Origin: Dipteris shenzhenensis
Taxonomy: Eukaryota; Polypodiophyta; Polypodiopsida; Gleicheniales
NCBI GenBank assembly: GCA_047967505.1
Contig: CM106540.1
Strand: one strand, 5' to 3'
DNA length: 64,000 nt
Shown: positions 33,461-45,359 of the stretch, one piece after another
Position numbering within the stretch: the first letter of the stretch is position 1
Layout: each line of letters begins with the position of its first letter
Notes under the pieces: model-generated
What the model saw: only the letters and a program-made list of their open reading frames with translations
Told to the model about the DNA's origin: nothing
Databases searched by the model: none
Translations under genes and position numbers: made by a program

Positions 33461-34852
33461 ATGCACATTTCCCTCCATCTCCGCTTTATGGCTTCAATCC
33501 GCATCCTGCTCAATGCATCTGCTCTCTTACTCGTCCTCGCACAGCCCTCCGCTAGCCTCGTTCCAAACTTTGCGGAACTCGATCCGCTAATTAACGAAGC
33601 CAAGACGGGCTTCAGACTGCAGCTCACTCATGTCGACGCCTTCATGGATCCGCAGCTGCTTAACAGTCCTCAGAGACTGAGAAAAGCAGTGGATGCGAGC
33701 CAGCTTCGCTTGCAAACGCTGGCAAAAAGAATGCCTTCCCAAATTACGCATGATCAGAAGGCAGCCAGCGCGCCGGCAGCCAGTCTCTTCTCCCCTGGGT
33801 TTATCAACGGAGCTTACCTCGTGACGTTGGCTTTGGGAACGCCCCCGCAGATCTTCACTGCGCTTCTAGACACCGGAAGCGATATTACCTGGAGGCAGTC
33901 CGACCCTTGTTATGGTTGCTTCAATCAGAGTGGGCCTGTATTTCATCCCAACGCGTCTTCCACGTTCAAGTTTGTCCCATGCAACGACACGCAGTGCATC
34001 CCAACCGACACCTTTACTAAGTGTAGTCACAACGGTACCGTCTGCCACTACGGCGCCATTTATGCGGATTATTCGCATAGTACGGGCGATTTCGGCTTCG
34101 ACACGCTCACTATAGGAGGATACACAGCAACAGAGTTCGTGTTTGGTGCGGGAACTGCGAATGGAGGGGACTTTCTTGGAGCGGGAGGCCTTGTAGGTAT
34201 GGGGGGGGGCGCGCTTTCGCTGCCTTCGCAGATGGCAGCCACCATAGAAAACAAGTTCTCGTACTGCTTGGTCAACTGGTATGATGCTCCGTCCAAGACG
34301 AGCCCGTTGCTCTTCGGATCCAGCGCCAACCTGCAGGGGGAAGGAGTCCAATCCACCGCCATCGTGAGCAACGGCACTCTGTATTACATAACCCTTAAGG
34401 GAATCAGCGTGGATGGCAAGCTGCTCGACATCCCTCCGGGCACCTTCGACATCAAGCCAGACGGATCCGGAGGCACAGTCATAGACTCAGGCACCACCAT
34501 CACTTTTCTACCGGATGCTGCTTACATTCCCCTGCGCAGGGTTTACAATTCCTCCATCAGACTCCCACCCAAAGACGGCAAGCCCGTCCAGCTCGATCTG
34601 TGCTACGAAAAATCCACTGACAATGTGACAATTCCTTCGCTCACTTTCCATTTTGATGGAGCTGACATAGAGCTTCCTCCTGAGAACATTTTTGTGAACT
34701 ACCAGGGCTACTTCTGCCTAGCGATCATCAGCAACACCTTCGGCGACTTCAGCGTCTTCGGCAACACCCAACAGCAAAACTTTCAGATCCTCTACGACAA
34801 GGGCCCCGATAACAAGCTCTCGTTCAAGCCAATCGCCTGTGACTCGCTCTAA
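33461..34852 (+). CDS. nepenthesin-like aspartic protease (pepsin family A1B), intronless
   Basis: A predicted secreted endopeptidase of 463 residues, uninterrupted, ending TAA at 34853. Signal peptide: hydrophobic residues about 13-29 (ILLNASALLLVLAQP); a Met at residue 10 (33488) is an alternative start and fits the signal better. A propeptide runs to about 115. The catalytic Asp pair is D137 in LLDTGSDITW and D342 in VIDSGTTITFLP. The flap Tyr is probably Y201 (YADYSHSTGD). A short Cys-bearing insert between strands (C174, C179, C188, C195) is typical of nepenthesin-like enzymes. Late markers are FGNTQQQNFQILYD (433-446) and the terminal Cys460. Two Cys usual in the family are replaced: S147 in WRQSDPC and A230 in FGAG. 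Several NxS/T sites are present. The coding region is visibly GC-richer than its surroundings. Likely extracellular or vacuolar; substrate unknown (defence or nutrient roles are known for relatives). Confidence 0.93.
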   Translation: MHISLHLRFMASIRILLNASALLLVLAQPSASLVPNFAELDPLINEAKTGFRLQLTHVDAFMDPQLLNSPQRLRKAVDASQLRLQTLAKRMPSQITHDQKAASAPAASLFSPGFINGAYLVTLALGTPPQIFTALLDTGSDITWRQSDPCYGCFNQSGPVFHPNASSTFKFVPCNDTQCIPTDTFTKCSHNGTVCHYGAIYADYSHSTGDFGFDTLTIGGYTATEFVFGAGTANGGDFLGAGGLVGMGGGALSLPSQMAATIENKFSYCLVNWYDAPSKTSPLLFGSSANLQGEGVQSTAIVSNGTLYYITLKGISVDGKLLDIPPGTFDIKPDGSGGTVIDSGTTITFLPDAAYIPLRRVYNSSIRLPPKDGKPVQLDLCYEKSTDNVTIPSLTFHFDGADIELPPENIFVNYQGYFCLAIISNTFGDFSVFGNTQQQNFQILYDKGPDNKLSFKPIACDSL

Positions 34853-34901
34853 AGTTCAGCCACATTGTGGCCTTCTATGCACTTTATCTGTTGTGTTAGA
34901 G

Positions 34902-34907
34902 AATAAA
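34902..34907 (+). terminator. polyadenylation signal
   Basis: AATAAA 47 bases after the protease stop codon, followed by AT-rich DNA. Confidence 0.55.
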
Positions 34908-35690
34908 ACTATTGCGAGCGAGACTTTCCAAAGAATTAGAGGCACTTGTAATGAAAATACTTCAAAACCTGATGTTGAAGGATGCAGAAATAATAGTGTA
35001 TTTTGTTATGTTGCATAATAGTGCAAAAGAGGTCATAAAAGTTAACTAGCTTTGCGTCAAACAGCCTTCTCGTCGTAACTATTAACTCAAAATTGAACTT
35101 AAATTCTAGCATTTTATCAAATTTATAAAGGAAAAAAGTGAATGAGTAAAACGTTGGACATGAGACAGGACAGAGGGTTCGTTAAGACCTGATCCTCCCT
35201 GCAAATATTAGGGGTGGTGATTTATTATTGATTTCATGATGTCCATATTTTTGAAGCTTAAGTCCAACAAATACATGAATAAGGAGGTATAATAATGGAT
35301 CCTCCTTGTTGTCTATACAATATTATCACATGGCTACAATCATATGAATAAAGGTGTCAAAATCTTTGATCTTGCATCCGGCATGCATTTCCTTGCTCCC
35401 TCACATTGATAACATGCATCAAAAGAGAGGAATTTGTAAGAATTCAGGTTTGAAACAAGCAATTTTGATTGGATGAGTAATTGTAAATATTTATAGAATA
35501 ATATATAATGTATAATTATTATAACCACACAGGTGTAAAGAGTTATATAATTCGAGGAAACGGGCACTTTCGGCTTGGGTATCGAGAATATAAACGCCAA
35601 GAATATTAATGCAAGAATATAAGCATCGAGAATAAGTCTTGCAAATGGATAAGATACTGGCATATTATTTGGATGTCAATAGTCATAATC
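34908..35690. other. no gene seen
   Basis: AT-rich 3' flank. TTTTGTTATGTTG.ATAATAGTGCAAA at about 35001 recurs at about 40009, so part of it belongs to a dispersed repeat. Confidence 0.4.
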
Positions 35691-35699
35691 GTAGTTGAA

Positions 35700-36063
35700 C
35701 ACCACGAGCGATGTGCTAGGCGAAATTCAAATTCCTGTCATCTTTTGGAATATGAAGCTCATCACAACGCCTTGTTCTCTTCATACAACGCCCTCATGAA
35801 ATGAGATTTTTTGACCTTTTTTTTAACTAGTCTCTATAACCGCCTGAAGAAAGCATGTCCCAAGTGGAAGCGCCTAGTTGTCAACTCAAAGAGATCACAT
35901 CACCTGCATAACTCCATGTGCTCTTCTAGTAATTGGTCCAGCACCTAGCTTTGCTGACGAGCCAATAGCCAATCACCTCATTGCATGAGCCAATCAATAA
36001 CCAGCATCCTCACTTCTCAAAAAGAGACTAAGCCCATGAGCATGAATACACAATAATCCAACA
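35700..36063 (-). mobile_element. putative LTR (copia type), boundary at 36063
   Basis: On the minus strand a purine tract (GAGGGGGGGAT, 36064-36074) is followed immediately by TGTTGGATTATTGTGTATTC, the usual polypurine tract/LTR junction of copia elements. The far LTR end is not defined, and no reverse transcriptase or RNase H is readable upstream on that strand. Confidence 0.45.
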
Positions 36064-36074
36064 ATCCCCCCCTC

Positions 36075-37167
36075 AGCTGAATGGGAAAGAAACACAAAGG
36101 AATATCACAAAATCAATACAGTCACACTATCAATCACCAACCAAGAACTTTTGAACATACTAATATCATCTACTTACGAATTATTGATCAAACTTTTGAG
36201 CCCGACTCTCTACAGTGATAACAAAACACCGATCAGCGGCACCCGTACTCGGTTTATAGGCAATACAAAGCTATGCTCCTCCAGTGGCAAAGTTGCCCGT
36301 CCACACACCGCTTGTGAAAACCCTAGCTCCTTGATGCACCATGAAATCTTCTATGGTCTTGAATAGACCGGCATTCCTTGTGGAGTCTCTGGGTCTATTT
36401 TTGAAAGCCAGCTAGAACACGCTTAGCTCCGACTTGTACCCAAGATGAAGATGATAGTTAGGTGTGGGCATTGCACCAACAATGAGCATCACACCCAATT
36501 CCACTCTGTTGCTAAGTTATGTGTCAAATTAACGGAGAATTTTCTTATCATAACAGTCGTGGGTCATTGACCATTGTTGTCGACCCAAAAGCCTGGCCGC
36601 TTGGGAACAAGGAAGATTTTGTAGTGTGGTGCCTAGTCATCTTGAGTAGAAAGATGAGACATCTCAATGTTGGTCCTCCAACTCATTGCTCCAACCCGTG
36701 AGATTCTGCTCCAAAGTCTTGTTACCTCTCTCCTGTTTGTCACCTATTTGGGTGACATTTCCTCACAGCAGGTTTGTTCATCTCGCAAGACACGCTCATC
36801 GATAAAAATCTTTTTCTTAGCTTCTCTCCTTGAAAACACGTAGAATTCTTCCTTGGATGTCTCCACAACACCTTTCTACTCCTAACAAACATTTGTCAAT
36901 GAGCTTGTGGTGTTTTTGGAGTTTGTTGCTTACAAGAAATTCTACAACGTTGCCAATTTTAGAGTCAGAAGTAGTTAAATTTATGGTTCCTAACTATGCC
37001 TTCTATTCTAGAATGTGTAAGAGATGCCTTTTCTCTACTTACTGTATTGATTTGCTTCTTTATTACCAAGTTTTGGCAAATGATGCTCCTCGAGGTCTTC
37101 CTTGTTTCTGCTATTTGCACAATCTCTTCATTTAGCTAGCTCCTTGAATCTACTCCTTGTCTTCTTG
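36075..37167. other. no recognised gene
   Basis: Short frames on both strands only. The 101-codon frame at 36830-37135 has no family resemblance. Confidence 0.4.
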
Positions 37168-37175
37168 TTGGCTGC

Positions 37176-37424
37176 CTCGAGGGGTGCATTACCAAGAAAC
37201 TTTACATATCACATGCACTCAAGAAAAACCCCTCAACTAAAAATTCTCACCCAATAAAGACCCCCCTCTTTACTTCTGAACTAAATGGATTTTTTTTATA
37301 ATTGAATTAAAAAACCCCTCCTGCTATTGTAATCCTGTTAGATTTTCCCAAAAAGTTGAATTAAAATACCCTTCCTTTTGAATGCACGTGGTACACTAAA
37401 ATTTTGTGAGGTGAACTCCCCAAG
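37176..37424. mobile_element. hAT-like MITE, copy 1
   Basis: A 249-base element. Ends are CTCGAGGGGTGCATTAC and, reverse complemented, CTTGGGGAGTTCACCT. Target duplications are TTGGCTGC / TTGGCTAC (7 of 8 bases). The interior shares AAAAACCCCTCAACTAAAA and CCTTTTGAATGCAC.TGGTACACTA with copy 2 at 48571-48741, but is longer. It has no coding capacity. Eight-base duplications are the hAT pattern. Confidence 0.7.
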
Positions 37425-37432
37425 TTGGCTAC

Positions 37433-40400
37433 AGAGTGATAGTGCACTAGCTGAGGAACATAAAAGATTTCTTTTGTGTGAAGATCTTCATCTGTCCACT
37501 TCACCTCCACATTATTCAAAAATGTGACTTTCCCTTTCATGCCTTAACTTTTCTTTTCCTCTGCATCCTGTGTGCAGACGAATCACCATGTTAATCATAT
37601 CTCGTCCTGGATGTACTGTGATGAGATTCACTTGGTCTCCCCATAGATGTTAGACCCATTATCGACTCAAAAACGAAGTCAGATGCTACAAAAAATATAT
37701 CTTCGCTTCCTGAATGGTCTCACTCCATCATCATAATCATCTTACGGCTGGTTTTGTAGCCAGTTTGTGGATGAAGCATACATTAACGAGAAATTGTTTC
37801 AAGGAGAGCACGTACATAAGCTTCCTTTTCTTATTTGTGCAATTGCTGTGTGGGTGAACTTGACATACATTCTTCAACTTGCTACAGGTTTGAAAAAAGC
37901 CTCTGTTTTTAAATATCAGGCATCTCCATTGAACATCGCAAAAGGCCAAGTGGAGATTTTGCATTCCGTGTCGAAACTTGGACTAATAAACTCTAGATTA
38001 AATGAGCAAATGAAACAAGATGTGGGGGAAAGGGGTGCAGGTGCTCCTTGAGACCATTGTTCCTTAGTGTTAGTGTGTGAATTTACTGTCCATTCTTCAA
38101 AGTTGAAACTCTTCTGCAAGATGGTTAACGAGCACTACTCTGTTAGAATCACTAGAGAAATCAGATCTAGTTGCACTACAAGTTGTTAACTTCTCCACAT
38201 AATGTACAAGGACTCCCCCATCCCGAGCTTGCAAAGTAGTTACTTTGGATGCAAAATCACCCTGCCAAGTGATGGAATTGGCAGCAACAACTTTTGACTT
38301 GGCATCATTAGTAGATGCAACATGAAGCTTACTTACTCGGTTTCTTTGGAGCAAGAAAACTTGCTCTAAGTCCCTTCTCATGCAATTACCTACCATAACT
38401 CATAGCATCTCCAACAATTGGTGTACATTTATATGAGTTCAGAACCAGAAAAAGCCAACCAATTGCTTCGATGCTTCCCTAGCTCCTTCCAAATGTCTAC
38501 TTTCTCAACAACTCCTTTCATCGTTGACACTTGTAGCATCGACCTTTCCCATGATCCCATCTCTAGTTTTTGTGGTGCCATCATGCTCTGTGATTGGCCT
38601 CCCTCTATCCTTTTTGACAATCCTTGCTGTACTTCATTTCTATGCTTGTTAATCATCTATCTTATGGTGTCAAAGTGCATCTCATGTGATGAGGCTCTGC
38701 CTAGATTGTCAAAGAGTGTATCTTAGCTACGTTGATTGTCAAAGGTAGACTAAATCTAGACTTGGAACAATAGCTTTGCCTTGAAGTTATGAAGAATATA
38801 GAGATTTTAGGAGGCTGACGACTAGCACCTATTTAGCTCAATAGGAGGTGTTGACCAAATCACTGAAGGAGGGCATCTATCAAATCATAGACAAGACTTG
38901 TAGATGGCTCTCTGGTTCGGCCATCAGTATAGATTGTAGAAGTTCATCCAATCAGAACTCCTTCAGCTTTGCAAGGTGGGTGCAAGCTTTCAAAATCCAC
39001 TCTTCATAGATTTGCCTTCGTTATTTGTATTCTAATGAAGATGCAAAGTCCTCGTGCCATTTCAAGATGTTTATGCTGAACATAATCTAAATGTGTCAGA
39101 TGAGTCTAAATTTCCATTATATGATTGGAGGTATTCACTATTGGTTGATGAACTCAAAGGAGATGATGAAATCTCATACGTCCTGTGTGAACTACTCCCA
39201 TTTCCCTTCGAAGACTGCCTTTCTAGTTGGTACATCGTGATTTGATGATCTTTGGAACTACTCTCGCTTGCCTTCGAAGACTGCCTTTCTACTTGGAGCA
39301 TCGGGATTTCATGATCTTTGGAGCACATATTCCAGTGCAGAAAATCTCCGAGCCCCTAGATCTTAGAGTTCTTCAAGACATTACACTTGCCATGTTTGTC
39401 AGTTTTCACCTCGTCTAGCAAAGATGCTAAGTCTTAACACATTGCATCAGAATGCCTTGGTGGGTATAAGTCCTCCTCTACATTGTGTACTCGTGCAATA
39501 TGATGGGAAGACTCTGAAATTGATGCTGAGTCTTTTAACATTGCCTTTATATATCTTGATGGATATAGGTCCTCATCTGAGTGGTGTAGTCTCAAAGTAT
39601 GATGCAAAGGCTCCAAGTCAAAAATACAATGGCACTCATGCTCCTTTTGAAGTCTGTCTTCCTCTACTAGCCCTCCTTCAACTGAGACGATGGTGGAGAA
39701 AATACTTCTTCATAGTTCAAGACACCATTAGTTCAATTATATAGATTTATGAGAAAATAACTTGTATGCTTTCTCGAGAAAAGCTTCTCATGTAAAAAGC
39801 ATAGCTAGTCTTTTTGCACTTGCATCATAAAATAAAGCTAAATAAATACACACCATTAGATTTGAGTAAAATCAACATTCATGATTGTGACACTGGCTCA
39901 AGGAGAGCTCAAAAGACCAAAACTTCTCCCTAGGCTACCTGTCATAAATAGGCGAAGCCATTCATTCATCACAAAATGTACTAATTTAATAGTGTCATAA
40001 TTGTATGTTTTGTTATGTTGGAATAATAGTGCAAATGAGAATATTAAAGGTTTAATACTAGGTGGATCCATTCATTCATCACAAAAATGCACTTATTTTC
40101 TCCCATCAAGGTCCATGGTTGCACGGAAGATGATATAAACTATAAGGTACCAGGCTCTTATTTCGAGTAAGTCTAAATCTGCACATTTGCACATTGCCGT
40201 CATGTGACTGAATATCAACACTAGCCTAGAAGATAGTTCTTTGGTCACTCTCATACTTAGAAGTACTATGGAATTCAGAGGTGTCACATGGTAGATTGTT
40301 CTCTAGTGGCTTCCATATAGAATCCTCCCGTGAGACCTTGATGTCTTGGAAATGCTCGAGGTTAGCATTTCCAAAAAAAATTTAGAAATGTGTAACATAA

Positions 40401-40540
40401 AATTTTCGGGCTCTATACCATCATTCTAGGATATGTGTATGAATAAGAAGCATATTATAACTCTATCTATACATTGGGACAAAAACAATCAAACATTTTC
40501 TATGCAAGTTCTTCTTATGAGAATATATAGAATACTTTTA
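37433..40540. other. no recognised gene; small duplications
   Basis: Short frames only. Two direct duplications are visible. CTTCGAAGACTGCCTTTCTA...TTTGATGATCTTTGGA occurs at about 39207 and 39269. A weaker pair with GATGCTAAGTCTTAACACATTG / GATGCTGAGTCTTTTAACATTG occurs at about 39424 and 39521. A 94-codon frame at 37767-38051 and a 99-codon minus frame at 38097-38396 have no recognisable domain. Confidence 0.4.
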
Positions 40541-40544
40541 CCAA

Positions 40545-43200
40545 GGTAGACTTTCAATTCTGTAGCAAGAAGGCTCCCCGTAATCAGTAAGCATCACATA
40601 GTCTACCCCTGGAACAAACCTATCAGGCAGTCTAAACACTCTAGATGATCTTCTCAAGGGCATTTCAGCTTGCTATCCCACCTACACATCAGCCACATTT
40701 GGCTCATTATTTCCACAAATAGATGATCCATCATCTACCCTTGATTGTATACCTATGGGAGTACTTGGTGGTACCATTTCTTGCACATTTGGTGCATGGA
40801 CAGCTTGCTATCTATCAACATATGTAGGTGGATTCATGTCCTGGAAAGTGATTCTCCTCATTTCCACATCCCTCATGGGTGCCTTGTGCAGCTTCTTCTC
40901 ATTGAAGGCTACATCATGGCTGCGTATGATCTTCTTTGCTTCTAGATCCTAGAGACGATAGCCCATCTCTCCGCTTTCACCATAACCCAGAAAGATGCAT
41001 TTCCTAGACTTAGGATCTAGCTTCTTTCGAAGCTCTTTTGGAACATGTGCATATGCCTCACACCCAAATATATGCAAATGAGAGTAAGAGGGCTTCTTGC
41101 CACTCCATGCCTCTTCAGGAATACCACCATCCAAATGCTTACTAGGTGATCTATTGATCACATGCACTGCAGTCTTCATTACCTCAGCCCAAAAACCACC
41201 AGAAAGACTTGCATTGGAAAGCATGCATTGCAACCTTTCTTGAATGGTACGGTTCTTCTTTTCTGCAACTGGACTTTGCTCTAGAGTACGAGGGGATGTG
41301 AGCTCCATGCACTACAATCTTCATTGCCTCAGCCCAAGAACCACCAAAAAGACTTGCATTGGAAAGTATGCATTGCAACCTTTCTTGAATGGTACGGTTC
41401 TTCTTTTCTGCAACTGGATTTTGCTCTGGAGTACGAGGGGATGTGAGCTCCCTGTTAATCCCACATGTATCACAGAAATGCTAAAAGTCATGAGAGAGTT
41501 ACTCTCCACCATTGTCAGTCCATAGGCATTTAAGCGTTCTACATGATTGATTCTCAACCAAGGCCAGCCATTTATGAAATACCTAGAACACATCACTCTT
41601 CCAAGTTATAGCATAAGCCCACACTTTCCTAGTTGCATCATCAATGAATGTCACAAAGTATTCAGCCCCGCCTAATGATCGTGTAGGCATGGGACCACAT
41701 ACATCTGAATGCACCAAATCAAGCTTTCCAAAATCTTTCTTTTCCCTTCGTTTATGGGCTGATTTAGTCTGCTTCCCATAGAGACAGTGCTCGCAAAATT
41801 CAAAATCAAAGAAACTTAAATGCGCTACATAAATCAAATGGCATAAGAGTTTCATCCCATTTTAGCTCATATGGCCCAACCGGCAATGCCATAAAGAAGT
41901 GCTTGGCTACTCGGTTATTGCAACAACATGATCAAACACCCCTGATACATGCAAGGGATACAAAGTCCCACACTTGGCACCCCTGGCCAAAAGCATAGAG
42001 CCCTTCTGAATTTTCCAACTCCCAAAACCAAAGATGGTCTGAAAACCAGCATCATCTAGGTGACCCGTTGAAATGAGACTCTTGGTTAGCACCCGTTGAA
42101 ATGAGACTCTTGGTTAGCTTAGGCACATGTCTCACATTTTTCAAAATAAATGCAGACCCATTTGCAAAAGAAAACTTTATGTCACCTACTCCCACTATGT
42201 CACATGCATAGTCATTTCCAAGATGCACACAACCTGTCTTTCCACTGTCATAAGTGGAGAACCGTTCCCTATGCGGAGTAACATGGAATGAAGCACCAGA
42301 ATCCAAAATCCAATCCTGGGAATATGCATCATCTAAAGTGGTAAGCAACTCTGCAGATAAACTAGACATGAAGAGAATGTCATTTTCACTATAATATGTG
42401 ACTACATTGATCTCCTCGATCTTCACTTTTTCTTTGTCCTCCCTTGGACTCTCTTCCTTCTGATTTGCACCCCAATTTGCATTCTTTTTATGATCCTTTT
42501 GCTCTCTTTCAAGCTTGTAGCAATCCTTTTTCATGTGGCCCTTCTTGCCACAATAGTGACACTCAATGTTCCGTGCCCTTGACTTGCTATGGGACTTCCC
42601 TCTTTCTTGAAACTTCCCCCTGGACTATGATCTGCCCCTTTGCACATTTAAGTCTGCATATTGCTTGTTGCCTTCCATTGACTTCCATCTAATCTCCTTG
42701 ACCAACAAGCTACCAACCACATCATCAAAGTTCAATACTCCACCAGGTGCAGAGTTACTGATAGCAGTACGGAAAGTATCCCATGAGGATGGTAATGAGC
42801 ATAAGATAAATATTGCCCTCATTTCCGCATCGACATTCAGCTTTTGGGCTTGAAGCTACTGAAAATGATATTAAATTCATTCAAGTGCAAAGCTATGGAT
42901 ACTCCCTCCTTCAAGTGGAGCTCAAACAATCTCTTCATGAGATAGACTTTGTTTGAGGCAATCTCTTTCTCATAGGTAGCACACAGCTTTTTCCATAAAG
43001 CTTCCGTAGCCATTTCAATGACTACTGTGAAATAAACTGTCTCCCCAAGATGAAGTCTAATGGTAGACTTTGCGAATGCATCCAACTCATTCCATTCATC
43101 TGTGGACATAGTTGCAAGCTTAGCTGCAATCCCTTGCAAGGGTTTTATCTACTTCTTTTGAATAAGCACATCCCTTATCTATTATTTCCATAAAGAAAAG
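40545..43200 (-). pseudogene. Ty1/copia gag-protease-integrase, truncated at reverse transcriptase
   Basis: Read right to left. A UBN2-type gag (42837-43139, with WNELDAFAKSTIRLHL and EALWKKLCATYE) continues, with a frame change, in 42625-42822 (LPSSWDTFRTAISNS). A complete zinc knuckle CHYCGKKGHMKKDC lies near 42520-42560. The protease has DWILDSGASFHVTPH (about 42270-42315; catalytic Asp intact). The GAG-pre-integrase end is CEHCLYGKQTKSAH (about 41780). Integrase has LDLVHSDVCGPM and YFVTFIDDATRKVWAY (about 41600-41720) and TPEQNPVAEKKNRTIQERL at 41310-41430. A 145-base tandem duplication follows, then FWAEV..TAVHVINRSPS and the FGCEAYAHVP...CIFLGYGE tail at 40949-41200. The pre-RT linker (RRSSRVFRLPDRF, DYGEPSCYR) ends at about 40550, after which no RT is seen. 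Frameshifts, stops and the duplication make it inactive. Confidence 0.9.
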
Positions 43201-44661
43201 TTTGTCCCATCATACTATGCTGAAAAACTCCTTTTCAGACATGGAAGAGGATGCCATGATGCAAATAAAGCAAAATCCAAAATGCTAGCGCCTGCAAGAG
43301 AGAATCACACCATAAACCAAGTGCACCCAAATGTGTATGCCACAATAGAGTGAAATATCACCAAAACTCAAAGCTCAAAGCATCAAAAGATATAGCTGAC
43401 TCATGTGCATGTACTATGCATCCATATGAGCAAATCTGGCCCAAAAGAAAATGCCAACTGCAATGGCAATCCAAAATGCCAATAAGTGCCAAATGGCTCA
43501 AGCATAAACACCATCCATGGGCAAATGCATCAACAATATCTCATCCAAGAGAGCATAACACTATCAGTGCATCACTTGCAATGTGTCAAATGGCTATCCC
43601 TTAGCATAAAATAGCATCCATGTGCAAAGCGTCCATAAAAAATAGCATCCCACAAGGCAATTTAGCCTATCAACGCATCCAATAAGGACCGCAATGCATC
43701 CAAATGGCCTATAAATCATCCACTACAACCAGAGTGATCTACAAAAGGTATGCTCAAGAAATCATGGTCCCACGGCAATGATCGCTACTGAAAATACAAC
43801 CTGAGATGCCTCAAAACATGGGCGCCATTGCATAATCAGACTCAACAAGACAATCTACAAATATCTCTCTTCTGCTAGAACTCTAAAATCCCAACCGATG
43901 AGTGAGAAATGGGAGTCAACATTTATCCACTGCCATGTGGTATAAATCTAAGGTTTTAAAACCTTAGAATGAAAAATGCATAACAGAGAGACGAAATCAA
44001 ATACATAGAGATCTATAACTCTAAAAATACTCCGCCGAATCTCATAAGAACTGACAGATAGGGGTTTTTAGGCATCTAAAATGCAATGGGACAGGCGGTT
44101 TTGGAAACCGTGGTCCCAATCACTGGGTCCAACACACAGACTGAAAAACGTTTTTGCAAACTGAACTATTTGTAAACTCCACCGGAGTGTGAATGATGAG
44201 CAACATAGAAGTTTTAGGACCTCTTGAGTCCACCGGAACTGACTGCAAATGGTTGCTTCAAATTTGAGTTCTAACACCTAGGGAGAAAAACGTTGAAACT
44301 AACACAGTGAGTCAAAAATCCAACGAAATGATCTCAAATTCAAGAATGAATGTGTTTCCAAGCTCTTGAAGTGAAATGGACACCAAAAGCAAGAAATGGT
44401 TGCTCTACAATTCAATAAGGAGTCTCTGTCCATCGAACAGAACAGGGAAAAGCTAAAAAAATGACTTTTTCTTTGAAAACACTTAACAAGCTCTCAAAAC
44501 CACTTCACAAAACCAAAGTGACTTTTCCAAAGGTTCCTTCAAGGTCTCTGCACACTCGGATGCAAGTAAAATCACCCACAAAGCTTCCCACAGAGCTTCT
44601 CCTTCCTCCACAGAGCTGCTAAGCTTCCAGGCATTCATGCACGCTCAGCTAGATCACCCGG
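43201..44661. other. 5' leader of the copia element
   Basis: A non-coding stretch between gag and the primer-binding site, with repeated short words (AAATGCCA, GCATCCA). No other feature. Confidence 0.5.
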
Positions 44662-44673
44662 GCTCTGATACCA
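44662..44673 (-). promoter_or_regulatory. copia primer-binding site (initiator tRNA-Met)
   Basis: On the minus strand TGGTATCAGAGC, the standard plant copia primer site complementary to the 3' end of initiator methionine tRNA. It lies two bases from the LTR end. Confidence 0.85.
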
Positions 44674-44675
44674 AT

Positions 44676-45000
44676 TGAGAGTGCTCTCAACAAAAGCAAA
44701 ACGAAAGAGGGAGAGAGAGAAACAGAGAGCCACACAAGTTTTTAGTGGTGCAGAACACCCTAATCTTCTTTTTCATTCATTTATATATGTGTTTGAGTAT
44801 TGTACATAACCGAGGTAAAGGCACAGTGACCTTCAACCCCCATACGACAATCTTGGGTTGCCGAGGGACCCCGTATGAAAGGGCTTCATCAAGCTCAGGA
44901 CAAGTGGCCAAAAAAATATCATTACTGTTGTGGCTTTCCATCTCTGTTCCTTCACTCAAGACCTGTCGAGTTTTTTAACTACATTGCTCTCCTGCTATCC
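44676..45000 (-). mobile_element. 5' LTR of the copia element (right boundary undefined)
   Basis: The plus strand begins TGAGAGTGCTCTCAAC, so the LTR would end GAGAGCACTCTCA. The other end and the partner 3' LTR were not found; the element is truncated. Confidence 0.5.
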
Positions 45001-45339
45001 AAGTTGTAATTGTTCACATATTCTAATATGTCAAATCTAGCCATCTTGACATGCTCAATGATGTAATCCAGTGAGATATTTGTCGTCTTTGAAGACCCGT
45101 GTACTGATAGATTCCCCACACATTACATTGATGAATATGCCAGGTTAGTTGTATGATAGTTAAGGCTAGAGGAGGTAGGCACTGGCAAGGAAATGCATTT
45201 TCATTGGTTTAGGATTAACTACAACCCCTAAAAAATATAACCTTTAGTAAATCCCAAACAACCACCGCGTTTGTTTTAGTAAATCCCAATCAATAAATAC
45301 CAAACAAGGGAAAATGTAAATCCCAAATAGTATACTAAT
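45001..45339. other. no gene seen
   Basis: AT-rich DNA with small repeats of AAATCCCAAATA / AAATCCCAAACAA. Confidence 0.4.
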
Positions 45340-45359
45340 CCCAAATAGACACCGTACTT

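Noticed and set aside
33866-34351. 161-codon frame on the minus strand opposite the protease gene
   Set aside because: A shadow of the GC-rich protease coding sequence with no independent features.
36075-37135. RNase H/RT of the copia element implied by the LTR junction at 36063
   Set aside because: The minus strand was read in all frames over this stretch; no RT or RNase H motif is recognisable.
34998-40045. Shared TTTTGTTATGTTG.ATAATAGTGCAAA word at about 35001 and 40009
   Set aside because: Only about 30 bases are clearly shared. It is too short to define an element.
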